Made by a program: the position numbers and the translations under genes. The notes under the pieces are model-generated. The model had not been told where the DNA came from and ran no database searches. It saw only the letters and a program-made list of their open reading frames with translations. Below, piece by piece: positions 45,046 through 54,038 of a DNA stretch of 64,000 nt (position 1 is its first letter; each line of letters begins with the position of its first letter). Source of the DNA: Halomonas elongata DSM 2581 (lineage in GTDB: Bacteria > Pseudomonadota > Gammaproteobacteria > Pseudomonadales > Halomonadaceae); contig NC_014532.2 in NCBI RefSeq assembly GCF_000196875.2, positions 124,001 through 188,000 on the forward strand. The letters run 5' to 3'.

Positions 45046-45170
45046 GGGCTTCCTCCGTCGTGGGCGTCATACCAAGGTCTAGGTCGCGAGTCCTTTCGCT
45101 CCTTCCACCATACTACCATACTAGTTATATCAGATAGGCGTCGGCCAGCGTGAGCGCCGACGGAACCGGG

Positions 45171-45917
45171 ATGAAACGCATGAATACGACACTACAAGCG
45201 CTATGGCAGGAAACCCGCGACAGCGATTCGGTTCGTCAGCGCCTTCACGAGGTGCTGCGCCAGTCGATCATTCGCATGGAGCTGGCTCCGGGACAGGCGC
45301 TGTCGGAAAAGGAACTTGCCGAGACCTTTGCGGTGAGCCGCCAACCGGTCCGTGAAGCCTTCATTCGGCTGTCGGAGGCGGGGCTGGTCGAGGTGCGTCC
45401 GCAGCGTGGCACCTTCGTGGTCAAGATCTCTCAGCAGGCGGTGCTCGAGGCTCGCTTCGTTCGCGAGGCGGTGGAAGTGGCCGTGGCGCGCGAGGCCGCG
45501 AATCGCGGATTGGCGCCGCCGGTACTCGCCGAGTTGCGCGAGCTGATCGAGCGGCAGCGTCGTTGCAGCGAGCCGGCCGATCACGACCGTTTCTTCCTGC
45601 TCGACGAGAGCTTCCATCGCACCCTGTCGCTGGGCATCGGCCAGCAGGCGGCCTGGAAGGTGACCGAAGAGGTCAAGGCGCAGCTCGATCGGGTGCGCTA
45701 CCTGAGCGTTCCCGAAAGTACGCCTATCGACAAGCTGATCGAGCAGCACGTGGCCATCGTCGATGCCATCGAATGGCGCGATGCCGACGCCGCGGCGGAG
45801 GCCATGCGTATCCACCAGTCCGAGATACTGCAGTCCCTGCCCGACCTGGTGCGCCGCTTTCCCGAGATGTTCCAGTCCGCCCGAACACCATCGCTCGCCG
45901 AGGAGACCCAGGCATGA
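45171..45917 (+). CDS. GntR-family (FCD) transcriptional regulator
   Basis: A 248-residue regulator with an N-terminal winged helix ([36 protein letters not shown]) and a C-terminal FCD ligand domain whose metal-binding Asp/His residues fall in [23 protein letters not shown] and [11 protein letters not shown] regulators of this group answer to sugar acids. The start is uncertain among 45150 (GTG), 45171 and 45180. The stop overlaps the manD start (ATGA), so it is in the operon it presumably represses. An AT-rich patch at 45110-45135 upstream may hold its operator. Confidence 0.88.
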   Translation: MKRMNTTLQALWQETRDSDSVRQRLHEVLRQSIIRMELAPGQALSEKELAETFAVSRQPVREAFIRLSEAGLVEVRPQRGTFVVKISQQAVLEARFVREAVEVAVAREAANRGLAPPVLAELRELIERQRRCSEPADHDRFFLLDESFHRTLSLGIGQQAAWKVTEEVKAQLDRVRYLSVPESTPIDKLIEQHVAIVDAIEWRDADAAAEAMRIHQSEILQSLPDLVRRFPEMFQSARTPSLAEETQA

Positions 45918-47125
45918 AGATCGAACGGGCCTATACCATCGTCACCGCTCCGGGACGCAACTTCGTCACTCTCAAGATCGTCACCGACGAGGGGACCTAC
46001 GGCATCGGCGATGCCACCCTCAATGGTCGCGAGATGGCGGTGGTGGCCTACCTCGAGGAGCATGTGATTCCGGCCTTGATCGGCCGCGATCCCCAGCGCA
46101 TCGAGGACATCTGGCATTACCTGTATCGGGGTGCCTACTGGCGGCGGGGGCCGGTGACCATGAGCGCCATCGGCGCCGTGGACATGGCGCTGTGGGACAT
46201 CAAGGCCAAGGTCGCCGGCATGCCGCTGTACCAGCTTCTGGGGGGCAAGAGCCGCGAGCGCGTGATGGTCTATGGCCATGCCACCGGCAAGGACATCGAG
46301 GCCTGCCTCGACGAGGTCGCCCGTCATGTCGAGGAAGGCTATCGCGCCGTTCGGGTGCAGGCCGGGGTGCCGGGCATCGCCAGCATCTATGGCGTGGCCA
46401 AGAAGCCCGGCGAGCGCTATGAGCCCGCCGATGCCGAGCTGCCGGCCGAGCATGTCTGGAACACCGCCAAGTACCTCAATCACGCGCCCAAGCTGTTCGC
46501 CGCCGTGCGTGAGCGCTTCGGCGACGACCTGCATGTGCTGCACGACGTCCACCACCGGCTGACGCCCATCGAGGCGGCGCGGCTGGGCAAGGAGGTCGAA
46601 CCCTTCAACCTGTTCTGGCTGGAGGACTGCGTGCCGGCGGAGAACCAGGAGAGCTTCGGGTTGATCCGCCAGCACACCACCACGCCGCTGGCGGTGGGCG
46701 AGGTCTTCAACAGCCTGTACGACGCCAAGGCGCTGATCGAGAACCAGTGGATCGACTATATCCGTGCGCCCCTGACCCACGCCGGTGGCATCACTCACGT
46801 GCGGCGGCTGGCCGACCTGGCCGGGCTCTATCACGTGCGTACCGGCTTCCATGGTCCCACCGACCTGTCGCCGGTATGCCTGGGAGCGGCAATCCACTTC
46901 GATACCTGGGTGCCCAACTTCGGCATTCAGGAGTACATGCCCCACGAGGCGGTGACCGATGAGGTCTTCCCCCACGACTACCGCTTCGAGGACGGCCACT
47001 TCCTGGTCGGCGAGACGCCCGGACACGGCGTCGACATCGACGAGGAAAAGGCCAGGAAATATCCCTATCGCCGTGCCAGCCTGCCGGTCAACCGGCTCGA
47101 GGACGGCACCCTGTGGCACTGGTAA
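45914..47125 (+). CDS. manD: D-mannonate dehydratase family protein (ManD/RspA, enolase superfamily)
   Basis: An enolase-superfamily dehydratase, 403 residues, the usual ManD length. The N-terminal capping domain holds [27 protein letters not shown], and the barrel carries the ManD-specific D211-V-H213 pair (LHDVHH), [10 protein letters not shown] and VGEVFN. These residues match the D210 and H212 of characterised ManD with an offset of one. The reaction is removal of water from D-mannonate to 2-keto-3-deoxygluconate. A second, unrelated mannonate dehydratase (UxuA) ends the same operon, so ManD may be a low-efficiency member, as I recall for the Chromohalobacter protein. Confidence 0.92.
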   Translation: MKIERAYTIVTAPGRNFVTLKIVTDEGTYGIGDATLNGREMAVVAYLEEHVIPALIGRDPQRIEDIWHYLYRGAYWRRGPVTMSAIGAVDMALWDIKAKVAGMPLYQLLGGKSRERVMVYGHATGKDIEACLDEVARHVEEGYRAVRVQAGVPGIASIYGVAKKPGERYEPADAELPAEHVWNTAKYLNHAPKLFAAVRERFGDDLHVLHDVHHRLTPIEAARLGKEVEPFNLFWLEDCVPAENQESFGLIRQHTTTPLAVGEVFNSLYDAKALIENQWIDYIRAPLTHAGGITHVRRLADLAGLYHVRTGFHGPTDLSPVCLGAAIHFDTWVPNFGIQEYMPHEAVTDEVFPHDYRFEDGHFLVGETPGHGVDIDEEKARKYPYRRASLPVNRLEDGTLWHW

Positions 47126-47137
47126 CGAGGTAAGTCG

Positions 47138-48160
47138 ATGCAAGCCTTTCAGGTCAATGCTCCCCAGGACTATCGCCTGGTCGAGACCGAGATCCCCGAC
47201 GCCGCCCCCGGTGAGGTGCTGGTCAGGGTGGCCTTCGCCGGAATCTGCGGCTCGGACATGCACATCATCCATGGCGACAACGCCTTCGTGCGCTTCCCGC
47301 GCATCACCGGCCACGAGTTCGCCGGCCTGGTCGAGGCCGTGGGCGAGGGCGTCGAGGGAGTGGCCATCGGCGATCGGGTATGCGTCGACCCGGTGATCAG
47401 CTGCGGCCGCTGCTATCCCTGCCGCATCGACCGACCCAATGTCTGCACGGCGCTGGAGGTGATCGGCGTACACCGCAACGGCGGCTTCGAGGAACGGGTC
47501 AACGTGCCGGCCGGCAATGTACATCGGCTGCCCGAGGGGCTGGGGCTGGATGCCGCGGCGCTGGTGGAGCCCTACACCATTGCCGCCAATGTCCTCGATC
47601 GCATGCAGCCGCATCCGGGCGATCGCCTGCTGATCCTCGGCGCCGGGGTGATCGGCCTGACCATCCTGCAGGTGGCCCGTGCCCTGGGTATCGAGGATGT
47701 CACCGTCAGCGATGTGATCGACGCTCGCCTGGCCACCGCCAGGGAACTGGGCGCCACCCGGACCTTCAATGGGGCGGAGCAGGACGTCGAGGCCGAGATC
47801 CAGGCGCTGACCGATGGCGAGGGCATGCCGTTGATCGCCGATGCCGCCTGCGTGCCGGCCCTGCTGCCTCAGATGCTGCGCATGGCCTCGCCGGCGGGGC
47901 GCATCGGCCTGCTCGGGTTCACGCCCACGCCCAGCGACCTGTCGCAACTGGAAGTCATCAAGAAGGAGCTGACGCTGGTCGGCTCACGACTCAACAACCG
48001 CAAGTTTCCGGAGGTGATCGAACTGATGGCATCCGGGCGTCTCGATCCGCTGGCGCTGATCAGCCATCGCCTGCCCTTCGACGACATGCCCGGTGCCATC
48101 GAGATGCTCGACCACCACCCCGAAAGGGCCCGCAAGGTGCTGATCCAGATCGGTGCCTGA
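47138..48160 (+). CDS. Zinc-dependent dehydrogenase, probable L-gulonate 5-dehydrogenase (RspB-like)
   Basis: A medium-chain zinc alcohol dehydrogenase, 340 residues. Catalytic zinc ligands are in GICGSDMH (Cys) and TGHEFAG (His/Glu); the structural zinc Cys cluster is DPVISCGRCYPCRIDRPNVC. NAD binding is at LILGAGVIGLTILQVARALG. RspB-type proteins next to ManD oxidise C5 of L-gulonate or L-idonate; with UxuB and UxuA downstream, L-gulonate to D-fructuronate is the best fit. The gene is 12 bases after manD. An L-idonate role cannot be ruled out. Confidence 0.82.
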   Translation: MQAFQVNAPQDYRLVETEIPDAAPGEVLVRVAFAGICGSDMHIIHGDNAFVRFPRITGHEFAGLVEAVGEGVEGVAIGDRVCVDPVISCGRCYPCRIDRPNVCTALEVIGVHRNGGFEERVNVPAGNVHRLPEGLGLDAAALVEPYTIAANVLDRMQPHPGDRLLILGAGVIGLTILQVARALGIEDVTVSDVIDARLATARELGATRTFNGAEQDVEAEIQALTDGEGMPLIADAACVPALLPQMLRMASPAGRIGLLGFTPTPSDLSQLEVIKKELTLVGSRLNNRKFPEVIELMASGRLDPLALISHRLPFDDMPGAIEMLDHHPERARKVLIQIGA

Positions 48161-48229
48161 TGGCCATTCATGCTCGCAATCCGCACACCGACCAACAAAA
48201 CACAACCGCAAGTGCCAGGAGACAACGCC

Positions 48230-49198
48230 ATGATCAAACGACTTTTGACCAGCGCCGTTCTGGGGGCCGCCATCCTCGGCAGCCAGGCCAGCCTTGCCGC
48301 TGACTACACGCTGAAGTTCGGCCACCTGGCCAACGAGGAGCACATCTGGCATCAGGCCGCCGTCAAGTTCAAGGAAGAGGTCGAGGCCAATTCCGACGGG
48401 CAGATCGAAGTCCAGCTGTTTCCCAATGAGCAGCTCGGCGCCGAGATGGATGTCATCAACAGCATCCAGCTGGGTACCGCCGACATGACCATCACCGGCG
48501 AGAGCCTGCAGAACTGGGCGCCCAAGGCGGCGATGATGGCCGTGCCCTATGCCTTCCGCGATTCCGCTCACCTGAAGAAGGCCGTGGAAGGCGAGATCGG
48601 AGACCAGATCGAGGCCCAGATCACCGAGCGTGCCAACCTGGTGCCGCTGGCCTGGTTCGAACGGGGACCGCGCCAGTTGACCAGCAACCGGCCGATCACT
48701 TCGCCCGACGAGCTGGATGGCCTGCGCCTGCGTGTGCCCAATGTGCCGCTGTTCGTCGATACCTGGGAGGCGCTGGGCGCGCGGCCGACCCCGATGGCCT
48801 TCAGCGAGGTCTTCACCTCCCTGCAGCAGAACACCATCGAGGGTCAGGAGAACCCGCTTAGCCTGATCGAGAGTGCCAGCTTCGATGAAGTGCAGGATTA
48901 CGTGAACCTCACCGGTCACGTACGCAGCTGGATCTATGTGGTGATCGGCAAGAACAAGCTGGCAAGCCTGCCGGAGGACCTGCAACAGGTGGTCCGCGAC
49001 GCCGCCCAGGAGATGCAGTCCTACGAGGCCGGGCTGTTCGAGACGGACCAGAAGCGTCTGCGCGAAAGCCTGGAAGAGCGTGGCATGGAGTTCGTCGAGG
49101 TCGACACCGAGGCGTTCGCCGAGAAGGCCCGCCCGGCCGTGCTGGAGTCGCTCAGCGACGAGCAGCGTGAGCTGTACGAGGCTATCCAGGATCTGTGA
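48230..49198 (+). CDS. dctP: TRAP transporter substrate-binding protein DctP
   Basis: The periplasmic binding protein of a TRAP importer, 322 residues. The signal peptide MIKRLLTSAVLGAAILGSQASLA precedes DYTLKFGHLANEEHIWHQAAVKFKEEVEA. The DctP-type carboxylate clamp is expected around RLRVPNVPLFVDTWEALGARPTPM, whose Arg normally pairs with the ligand carboxylate. The start is set by AGGAG at 48217-48221. It sits between sugar-acid enzymes, so the ligand should be L-gulonate, D-mannonate or a related acid. Confidence 0.92.
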   Translation: MIKRLLTSAVLGAAILGSQASLAADYTLKFGHLANEEHIWHQAAVKFKEEVEANSDGQIEVQLFPNEQLGAEMDVINSIQLGTADMTITGESLQNWAPKAAMMAVPYAFRDSAHLKKAVEGEIGDQIEAQITERANLVPLAWFERGPRQLTSNRPITSPDELDGLRLRVPNVPLFVDTWEALGARPTPMAFSEVFTSLQQNTIEGQENPLSLIESASFDEVQDYVNLTGHVRSWIYVVIGKNKLASLPEDLQQVVRDAAQEMQSYEAGLFETDQKRLRESLEERGMEFVEVDTEAFAEKARPAVLESLSDEQRELYEAIQDL

Positions 49199-49273
49199 TG
49201 CCGATTCCGGGTGAGCCCGCTTGGGCTCGCCCGCTCGCCGATGGGTGCCGCCCAGGCATCATGAGGAGGATGT

Positions 49274-49858
49274 ATGGACCCCAACCACAAGGTGGCCGAG
49301 CAGGAGGCGCTCGAGCAGTTGGACCCACTCGCCTCGGTTCCCACCTTTCAGGGCGCCCTGGGGAGGTTGATCGGGTGGGTCGACACCCTGTTCACCGTGC
49401 TGGCCGTCCTGGCGCTGGTGGCTATCGCCGGCACGGTGCTGTTGCAGATCGCGGCGCGTCTCTTCCTGCCGTTCAGCGTCTCCTGGACCGAGGAGCTGTC
49501 GCGCTACCTGTTCATCTACATGGTGGCCCTGTCGGTGGGCGTGGTGCTGCGTCAGCATCGCAACGTCAGCGTGGAGCTCTTCCACCATACGCTGGGGCTC
49601 CGCGCCAGGGCGGTCTTTCAGGTGCTGATCTGCCTGCTGGTTGTCGGCTTCGCCTGGATGGTGCTGCCCCATGCCTGGCAATACGCCATGAACGGCGCCT
49701 GGCAGACGTCCCCGACCCTGAAGGTGCCCATGCTCTACATCTTCTTCTCCACGGTGGTGATGTTCGCGTTGTTGCTGGTCTACGGCGCCATCGGCTTCCT
49801 GGAGGGCCTCGTTGCCATCTTTCGCTCGCCTGAGCGCCCCGACGCGGAGACGCCGTGA
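49274..49858 (+). CDS. dctQ: TRAP transporter small permease DctQ
   Basis: The four-helix small membrane subunit, 194 residues. The family's SWTEELSRYLFIYMVALSVGVVLRQHRNVSVELF motif is present. AGGAGG at 49264-49269 lies just before the start. It overlaps dctM by one to four bases, depending on the dctM start. Confidence 0.92.
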   Translation: MDPNHKVAEQEALEQLDPLASVPTFQGALGRLIGWVDTLFTVLAVLALVAIAGTVLLQIAARLFLPFSVSWTEELSRYLFIYMVALSVGVVLRQHRNVSVELFHHTLGLRARAVFQVLICLLVVGFAWMVLPHAWQYAMNGAWQTSPTLKVPMLYIFFSTVVMFALLLVYGAIGFLEGLVAIFRSPERPDAETP

Positions 49859-51138
49859 TGGAAGTCATCATCCTGTTCAGCACCTTCCTGGTCCTGCTGC
49901 TGATCGGCATGCCCATCGCTTTCTCGTTGGGCATCGCCTCGCTGGCCTATCTGCTGCTGGAAGGCATCTCGCTGACCGTCGTGCCGCAGCGCCTGTATGC
50001 GGGCATCGATACCTTCGTGCTGCTGTGCATTCCCGGCTTCGTGCTGGCCGGCAACCTGATGAACGTCGGCAACATCACCGAGAACATCGTGCGCTTCTCC
50101 AACGCCCTGCTCGGCCATATCCGCGGTGGGCTGGGCCTGGCCAACGTCGGCGGCTCGATGATCTTCGGCGGCATCTCCGGAACCGCCGTGGCGGACTCGG
50201 CCAGCATCGGCTCGGTCATGATCCCCGGCATGGCCCGGTCCGGCTACGACAAGCCGTTCGCCGCGGCGGTCACCGCTGCCTCTTCCACCGTCGGGCCGAT
50301 CATTCCGCCCAGCGTGCCGATGATCATCGCCGGCTCGCTCTCCGGGGTCTCGGTGGGTCGCATGTTCCTGGCCGGCGCCATTCCCGGCCTGCTGCTGGGG
50401 TTGGCGATGATGGTCACGGTGTACATCCTCGCCGTGCGGCGCGGCTATCCCAAGGAGGCCCGCGTACCCTTCCTGCAGCTGTTGCGCGAGGCCAGGACCG
50501 CCTTCTGGGCGCTGCTGATGACCGCCATCATCCTCTACGGCATCATCGGCGGTTTCTTCACGCCCACCGAGGCCTCCATCGTCGCCAGCCTCTATGCGCT
50601 GGTGGTCGGCATGTATGTCTACAAGGGCCTCACCTGGCGCAAGCTGCCGGCTATCCTCACCGATACCGTCTTCACTTCCGCGGCACTGCTGCTGATGGTG
50701 GGACTGGCCAATCTCTTCGGCTGGATCCTGACCAGCGAGCAGATTCCCCAGATGATCGCTGGCCTGATCCTGACGATCAGCGAGAATCCTCTGGTGGTGA
50801 TCCTGATTCTCAACCTGATCCTGCTGTTCGTCGGCACCTTCATGGAGACCATCGCGGCGCTGATCATCCTTTTCCCGGCTCTGCTCGGCGTGGCCACCGG
50901 GGTGGGCATGGACCCGGTGCACTTCGCCGTCATGGCAGTGCTCAACCTGATGATCGGCCTGACCACCCCGCCGGTGGGCGTGTGCCTGTTCGTGGTCTCG
51001 GGGATCGGCAAGCTGCCCATGCTGACCGTGGCCCGGGCCATCCTGCCGTTCCTGTTCTGCAACCTGATGGTGCTGCTGCTGGTGGCCTATGTGCCGTCCA
51101 TCTCGCTGTGGCTGCCCGACCTGATACTCGGCCAATGA
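49858..51138 (+). CDS. dctM: TRAP transporter large permease DctM
   Basis: The 12-helix transport subunit, 426 residues, that couples sugar-acid uptake to a sodium gradient. Hallmarks are the PGFVLAGNLMNVGNI, GGSMIFGGISGTAVADSASIG and STVGPIIPPSVPMII hairpins, and the second-half LTTPPVGVCLFVVSGIG. Either ATG at 49858 or GTG at 49855 may start the protein; the ATG is used here. Confidence 0.94.
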   Translation: MEVIILFSTFLVLLLIGMPIAFSLGIASLAYLLLEGISLTVVPQRLYAGIDTFVLLCIPGFVLAGNLMNVGNITENIVRFSNALLGHIRGGLGLANVGGSMIFGGISGTAVADSASIGSVMIPGMARSGYDKPFAAAVTAASSTVGPIIPPSVPMIIAGSLSGVSVGRMFLAGAIPGLLLGLAMMVTVYILAVRRGYPKEARVPFLQLLREARTAFWALLMTAIILYGIIGGFFTPTEASIVASLYALVVGMYVYKGLTWRKLPAILTDTVFTSAALLLMVGLANLFGWILTSEQIPQMIAGLILTISENPLVVILILNLILLFVGTFMETIAALIILFPALLGVATGVGMDPVHFAVMAVLNLMIGLTTPPVGVCLFVVSGIGKLPMLTVARAILPFLFCNLMVLLLVAYVPSISLWLPDLILGQ

Positions 51139-51169
51139 GGCGGCGATTCCGACCGACAAGGAGATCCTG

Positions 51170-52654
51170 ATGCAAGACGTCACACGGCTGCCGGCGAGTA
51201 CCGGCAGCGGCCGGATCGGTATCGTCCACCTGGGGCTGGGCGCCTTTCACCGCGCCCATCAGGCAGTCTACCTGGAGCGCTATCGCCAGCGCAGCGGTGA
51301 CGATGCCTGGGGCGTGAGCAGCGCCAACCTGCGGGCCAATGTGGCGCTGGTGGATGCCCTGCGCGAGGCGGGCCATCGCTATCACGTGGCCGAGTACGCC
51401 GACAGCGAGCGCGTCACCGCCCGCGAAATCGGCGTGATCGAGGAGACGCACTTCACGGGGCAGGACAAGAGCGCCGGTCGTGACGGGCACTGGGGGCGCG
51501 ATCTCGAGGCCCTGCTCGTGCGGCTGGCCTCGCCCGAGACGCGCCTGGTCACCCTGACGGTGACCGAGAAGGGCTATTTCCTGAGTCCGGCCAGCGGCGA
51601 ACTGCTCGTCGACGACCCGCTGATTGCCGCCGACATCGCCGCCCCTGAGGCGCCACGCACCGCGCCGGGGCTGCTGGTCGAGGCCCTGTACCGGCGCCGC
51701 CATGCCGGCTTGCCGCCGTTCACGGTGCTGAGTTGCGACAACATGCCCGACAACGGCAAGCGCACCCGCGCCGCCGTGATCCAGCTGGCCGCGCGTCGCG
51801 ATGCCGAACTGGCGGCCTGGATCGAGCGCGAGGTGGCCTTTCCGTGCAGCATGGTCGATCGCATCGTGCCGGCGATGACCGGGACAGACTTCGCCCGCCT
51901 GGCCGAGCTGGGCATCGAGGACCCCAACGCCGTGGTCGGCGAGGCCTTCAGCCAGTGGGTGGTCGAGGACGACTTTCCCCAGGGACGGCCGGCCTGGGAG
52001 GCGGACGGTGTGGAGATGGTCGCCGACGTGGCGCCCTTCGAGACCATGAAGCTGCGCATGCTCAACGGCAGCCACTCGCTGCTCGCCTACCTGGGCGCCC
52101 TGGATGGCATCGAGACGGTGGCCGAGGCCGTGAGCCGGGACGACCTGGTGGTCCTGCTGCGCCGCTACATGCTCGACGAGGCCGCGCCCACCCTGGCAAT
52201 GCCCGAGGATACGGATCTTGAGGCTTATGCCGAGCAACTGCTCGAGCGCTTCGCCAACGACAGTCTGCGCCATCGCCTGCAGCAGATCGCCATGGACGGT
52301 TCCCAGAAATTGCCCCAGCGCTGGCTGCACGGTGCCCAGGCGCGGCTGGCGGTCGGCGGTGACATATCCTGTACCGACCTCGGCGTGGCCGCCTGGATCC
52401 GCTATACGGCCGGGGCCGATCTTGCCGGCCGCTCCCACGCCGTGGACGATCCCCTGGCTGAACGACTGGCGGACCTGCATGCGCGTCATGGCGACGATGT
52501 CGCGGCCCTGGTGCCGGCCTTCCTGGCCGTGGAGGATGTTTTCCCGCCCGGGCTTGCGGCCGAGCCGCGTTTCGCCGAGGCCGTCATGGCTGCCTACACC
52601 ACCCTGACGCAACAGGGGCTCGCCGGGGCGCTGGCCGCCCTCGCGCGGGCCTGA
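51170..52654 (+). CDS. uxuB: D-mannonate oxidoreductase (fructuronate reductase) UxuB
   Basis: A long-chain (mannitol) dehydrogenase family enzyme, 494 residues, that interconverts D-fructuronate and D-mannonate with NAD(H). The N-terminal nucleotide site reads GIVHLGLGAFHRAHQAVYLE, and the catalytic centre is the KLRMLNGSHSLLAYLG motif (Lys/Asn/His). It follows dctM by 31 bases and is 15 bases from uxuA. In the pathway it takes the fructuronate made by the upstream dehydrogenase. Confidence 0.93.
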   Translation: MQDVTRLPASTGSGRIGIVHLGLGAFHRAHQAVYLERYRQRSGDDAWGVSSANLRANVALVDALREAGHRYHVAEYADSERVTAREIGVIEETHFTGQDKSAGRDGHWGRDLEALLVRLASPETRLVTLTVTEKGYFLSPASGELLVDDPLIAADIAAPEAPRTAPGLLVEALYRRRHAGLPPFTVLSCDNMPDNGKRTRAAVIQLAARRDAELAAWIEREVAFPCSMVDRIVPAMTGTDFARLAELGIEDPNAVVGEAFSQWVVEDDFPQGRPAWEADGVEMVADVAPFETMKLRMLNGSHSLLAYLGALDGIETVAEAVSRDDLVVLLRRYMLDEAAPTLAMPEDTDLEAYAEQLLERFANDSLRHRLQQIAMDGSQKLPQRWLHGAQARLAVGGDISCTDLGVAAWIRYTAGADLAGRSHAVDDPLAERLADLHARHGDDVAALVPAFLAVEDVFPPGLAAEPRFAEAVMAAYTTLTQQGLAGALAALARA

Positions 52655-52669
52655 CCGAGAGGACCTTGC

Positions 52670-53848
52670 ATGGAACACACCTGGCGCTGGTTCGGCCCCG
52701 CCGACCCCATCACGCTCGACGAGATTCGCCAGACCGGGGCCACCGGCATCGTCACCGCCCTGCACGAGATCCCCAATGGCGAGACCTGGCCGGTCGAGGC
52801 CATTGCCGAACGCCAGCGGATGATCGAGGCGGCCGGCCTGCGCTGGTCGGTGGTGGAGAGCGTGCCGGTGCACGAGTCGATCAAGAAGGGCCTGCCGGAG
52901 CGCGAGCGGTATATCGCCGCCTACCAGCAAACGCTGCGCAATCTGGCGGCCTGTGGCATCGATGTGGTCTGCTACAACTTCATGCCGGTGCTCGACTGGA
53001 CGCGCACCGACCTGGCCTGGCGCCTGCCGGATGGCGGGCTGGCGCTGCGCTTCGATCAGCTTGCCTTCGCCGCCTTCGACCTCTATCTGCTGGCGCGCCC
53101 GGGTGCCGAGGATGAATACAGCGACGCCGAACGGGCCGAGGCCCGGGCCTATCTCGACGGCCTCGATGAAGCCGCCCGCGAGCGGCTGGTGAAGACCGTC
53201 ATCGCCGGGCTGCCCGGTGCCGAGGAACACTACACCCTGGCACGCTTCCGCGAAGTGATCGCCGGCTATGCCGCGATCGATGCCGACGCCCTCCGCGAGC
53301 ACCTCGGCTACTTTCTCGAGGCGATCGTTCCGGTCGCCGAGGAAACGGGTGTGCGCCTGGCCATCCATCCCGACGATCCGCCGCGTCCGATGCTCGGTTT
53401 GCCGCGGGTCGTCTCCGGCCCGGCGGACATCCAGTGGCTGCTCGAGCGCGTGCCGAGCCCGGCCAACGGCCTGACCCTGTGCACCGGCTCCTATGGCGTT
53501 CGCGCCGATCTCGACCTGGTGGAAATGGCCCGTCGCTTCGGGCCGTCGATCCACTTCGCCCATCTGCGCGCGACGCAACGCGACGCGGTGGAACCCAGGA
53601 CCTTCCACGAAGCGCATCATCTCGGCGGGGACCTGGACATGGTCGGGGTCGTCCAGGCGCTGGTCGACGAAGAGCGGCGACGCGAGCGGGATGGCGGCCC
53701 GCGCCTGCCGCTGCGCCCTGATCACGGTCACCATATCCTCGACGACCAGCAGCGCGACACGGCGCCGGGCTATCCGCTCTACGGGCGTCTCAAGGGGTTG
53801 GCGGAGCTGCGTGGCGTGGAACTGGCGGTGCGCCGGTTGACTGCCTGA
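52670..53848 (+). CDS. uxuA: D-mannonate dehydratase UxuA
   Basis: A xylose-isomerase-like TIM-barrel enzyme, 392 residues, that dehydrates D-mannonate to 2-keto-3-deoxygluconate with a divalent metal. UxuA motifs are the opening [30 protein letters not shown], the [16 protein letters not shown] segment, [19 protein letters not shown] (metal His/Asp), and [12 protein letters not shown] near the end. It is unrelated in fold to ManD at the start of the same operon. It ends the operon. Confidence 0.95.
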   Translation: MEHTWRWFGPADPITLDEIRQTGATGIVTALHEIPNGETWPVEAIAERQRMIEAAGLRWSVVESVPVHESIKKGLPERERYIAAYQQTLRNLAACGIDVVCYNFMPVLDWTRTDLAWRLPDGGLALRFDQLAFAAFDLYLLARPGAEDEYSDAERAEARAYLDGLDEAARERLVKTVIAGLPGAEEHYTLARFREVIAGYAAIDADALREHLGYFLEAIVPVAEETGVRLAIHPDDPPRPMLGLPRVVSGPADIQWLLERVPSPANGLTLCTGSYGVRADLDLVEMARRFGPSIHFAHLRATQRDAVEPRTFHEAHHLGGDLDMVGVVQALVDEERRRERDGGPRLPLRPDHGHHILDDQQRDTAPGYPLYGRLKGLAELRGVELAVRRLTA

Positions 53849-53988
53849 TCATCCAGAACGGATCAATGAAGATGGCCCGTCCAGGGTTCGGCGGTCGCTC
53901 CAGCCCACCAGCAGCGTCGCGGTTATTCCTCGACTGCGAGAAGCGTCGGCTTCCCTCCCGGCAAGAGTCATCGCGCTTCTTGAGTGTC

Positions 53989-54016
53989 ATGCCAGTCAGC
54001 GTTAGCTGACTGGCAT
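53989..54016. terminator. Inverted repeat between convergent genes, possible terminator
   Basis: ATGCCAGTCAGC (53989-54000) and GCTGACTGGCAT (54005-54016) form a perfect 12-bp stem with a GTTA loop between the uxuA and TonB receptor stops. No T run follows on either strand, so it is a weak candidate for a bidirectional terminator. The rest of 53849-54038 holds nothing recognisable. Confidence 0.5.
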
Positions 54017-54038
54017 TGTGCGCTTTGGCGGGATTACA

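Noticed and set aside
50942-53734. 930-codon minus-strand frame opposite uxuB and uxuA
   Set aside because: It is antisense to two well-recognised enzymes and shows no conserved motif.
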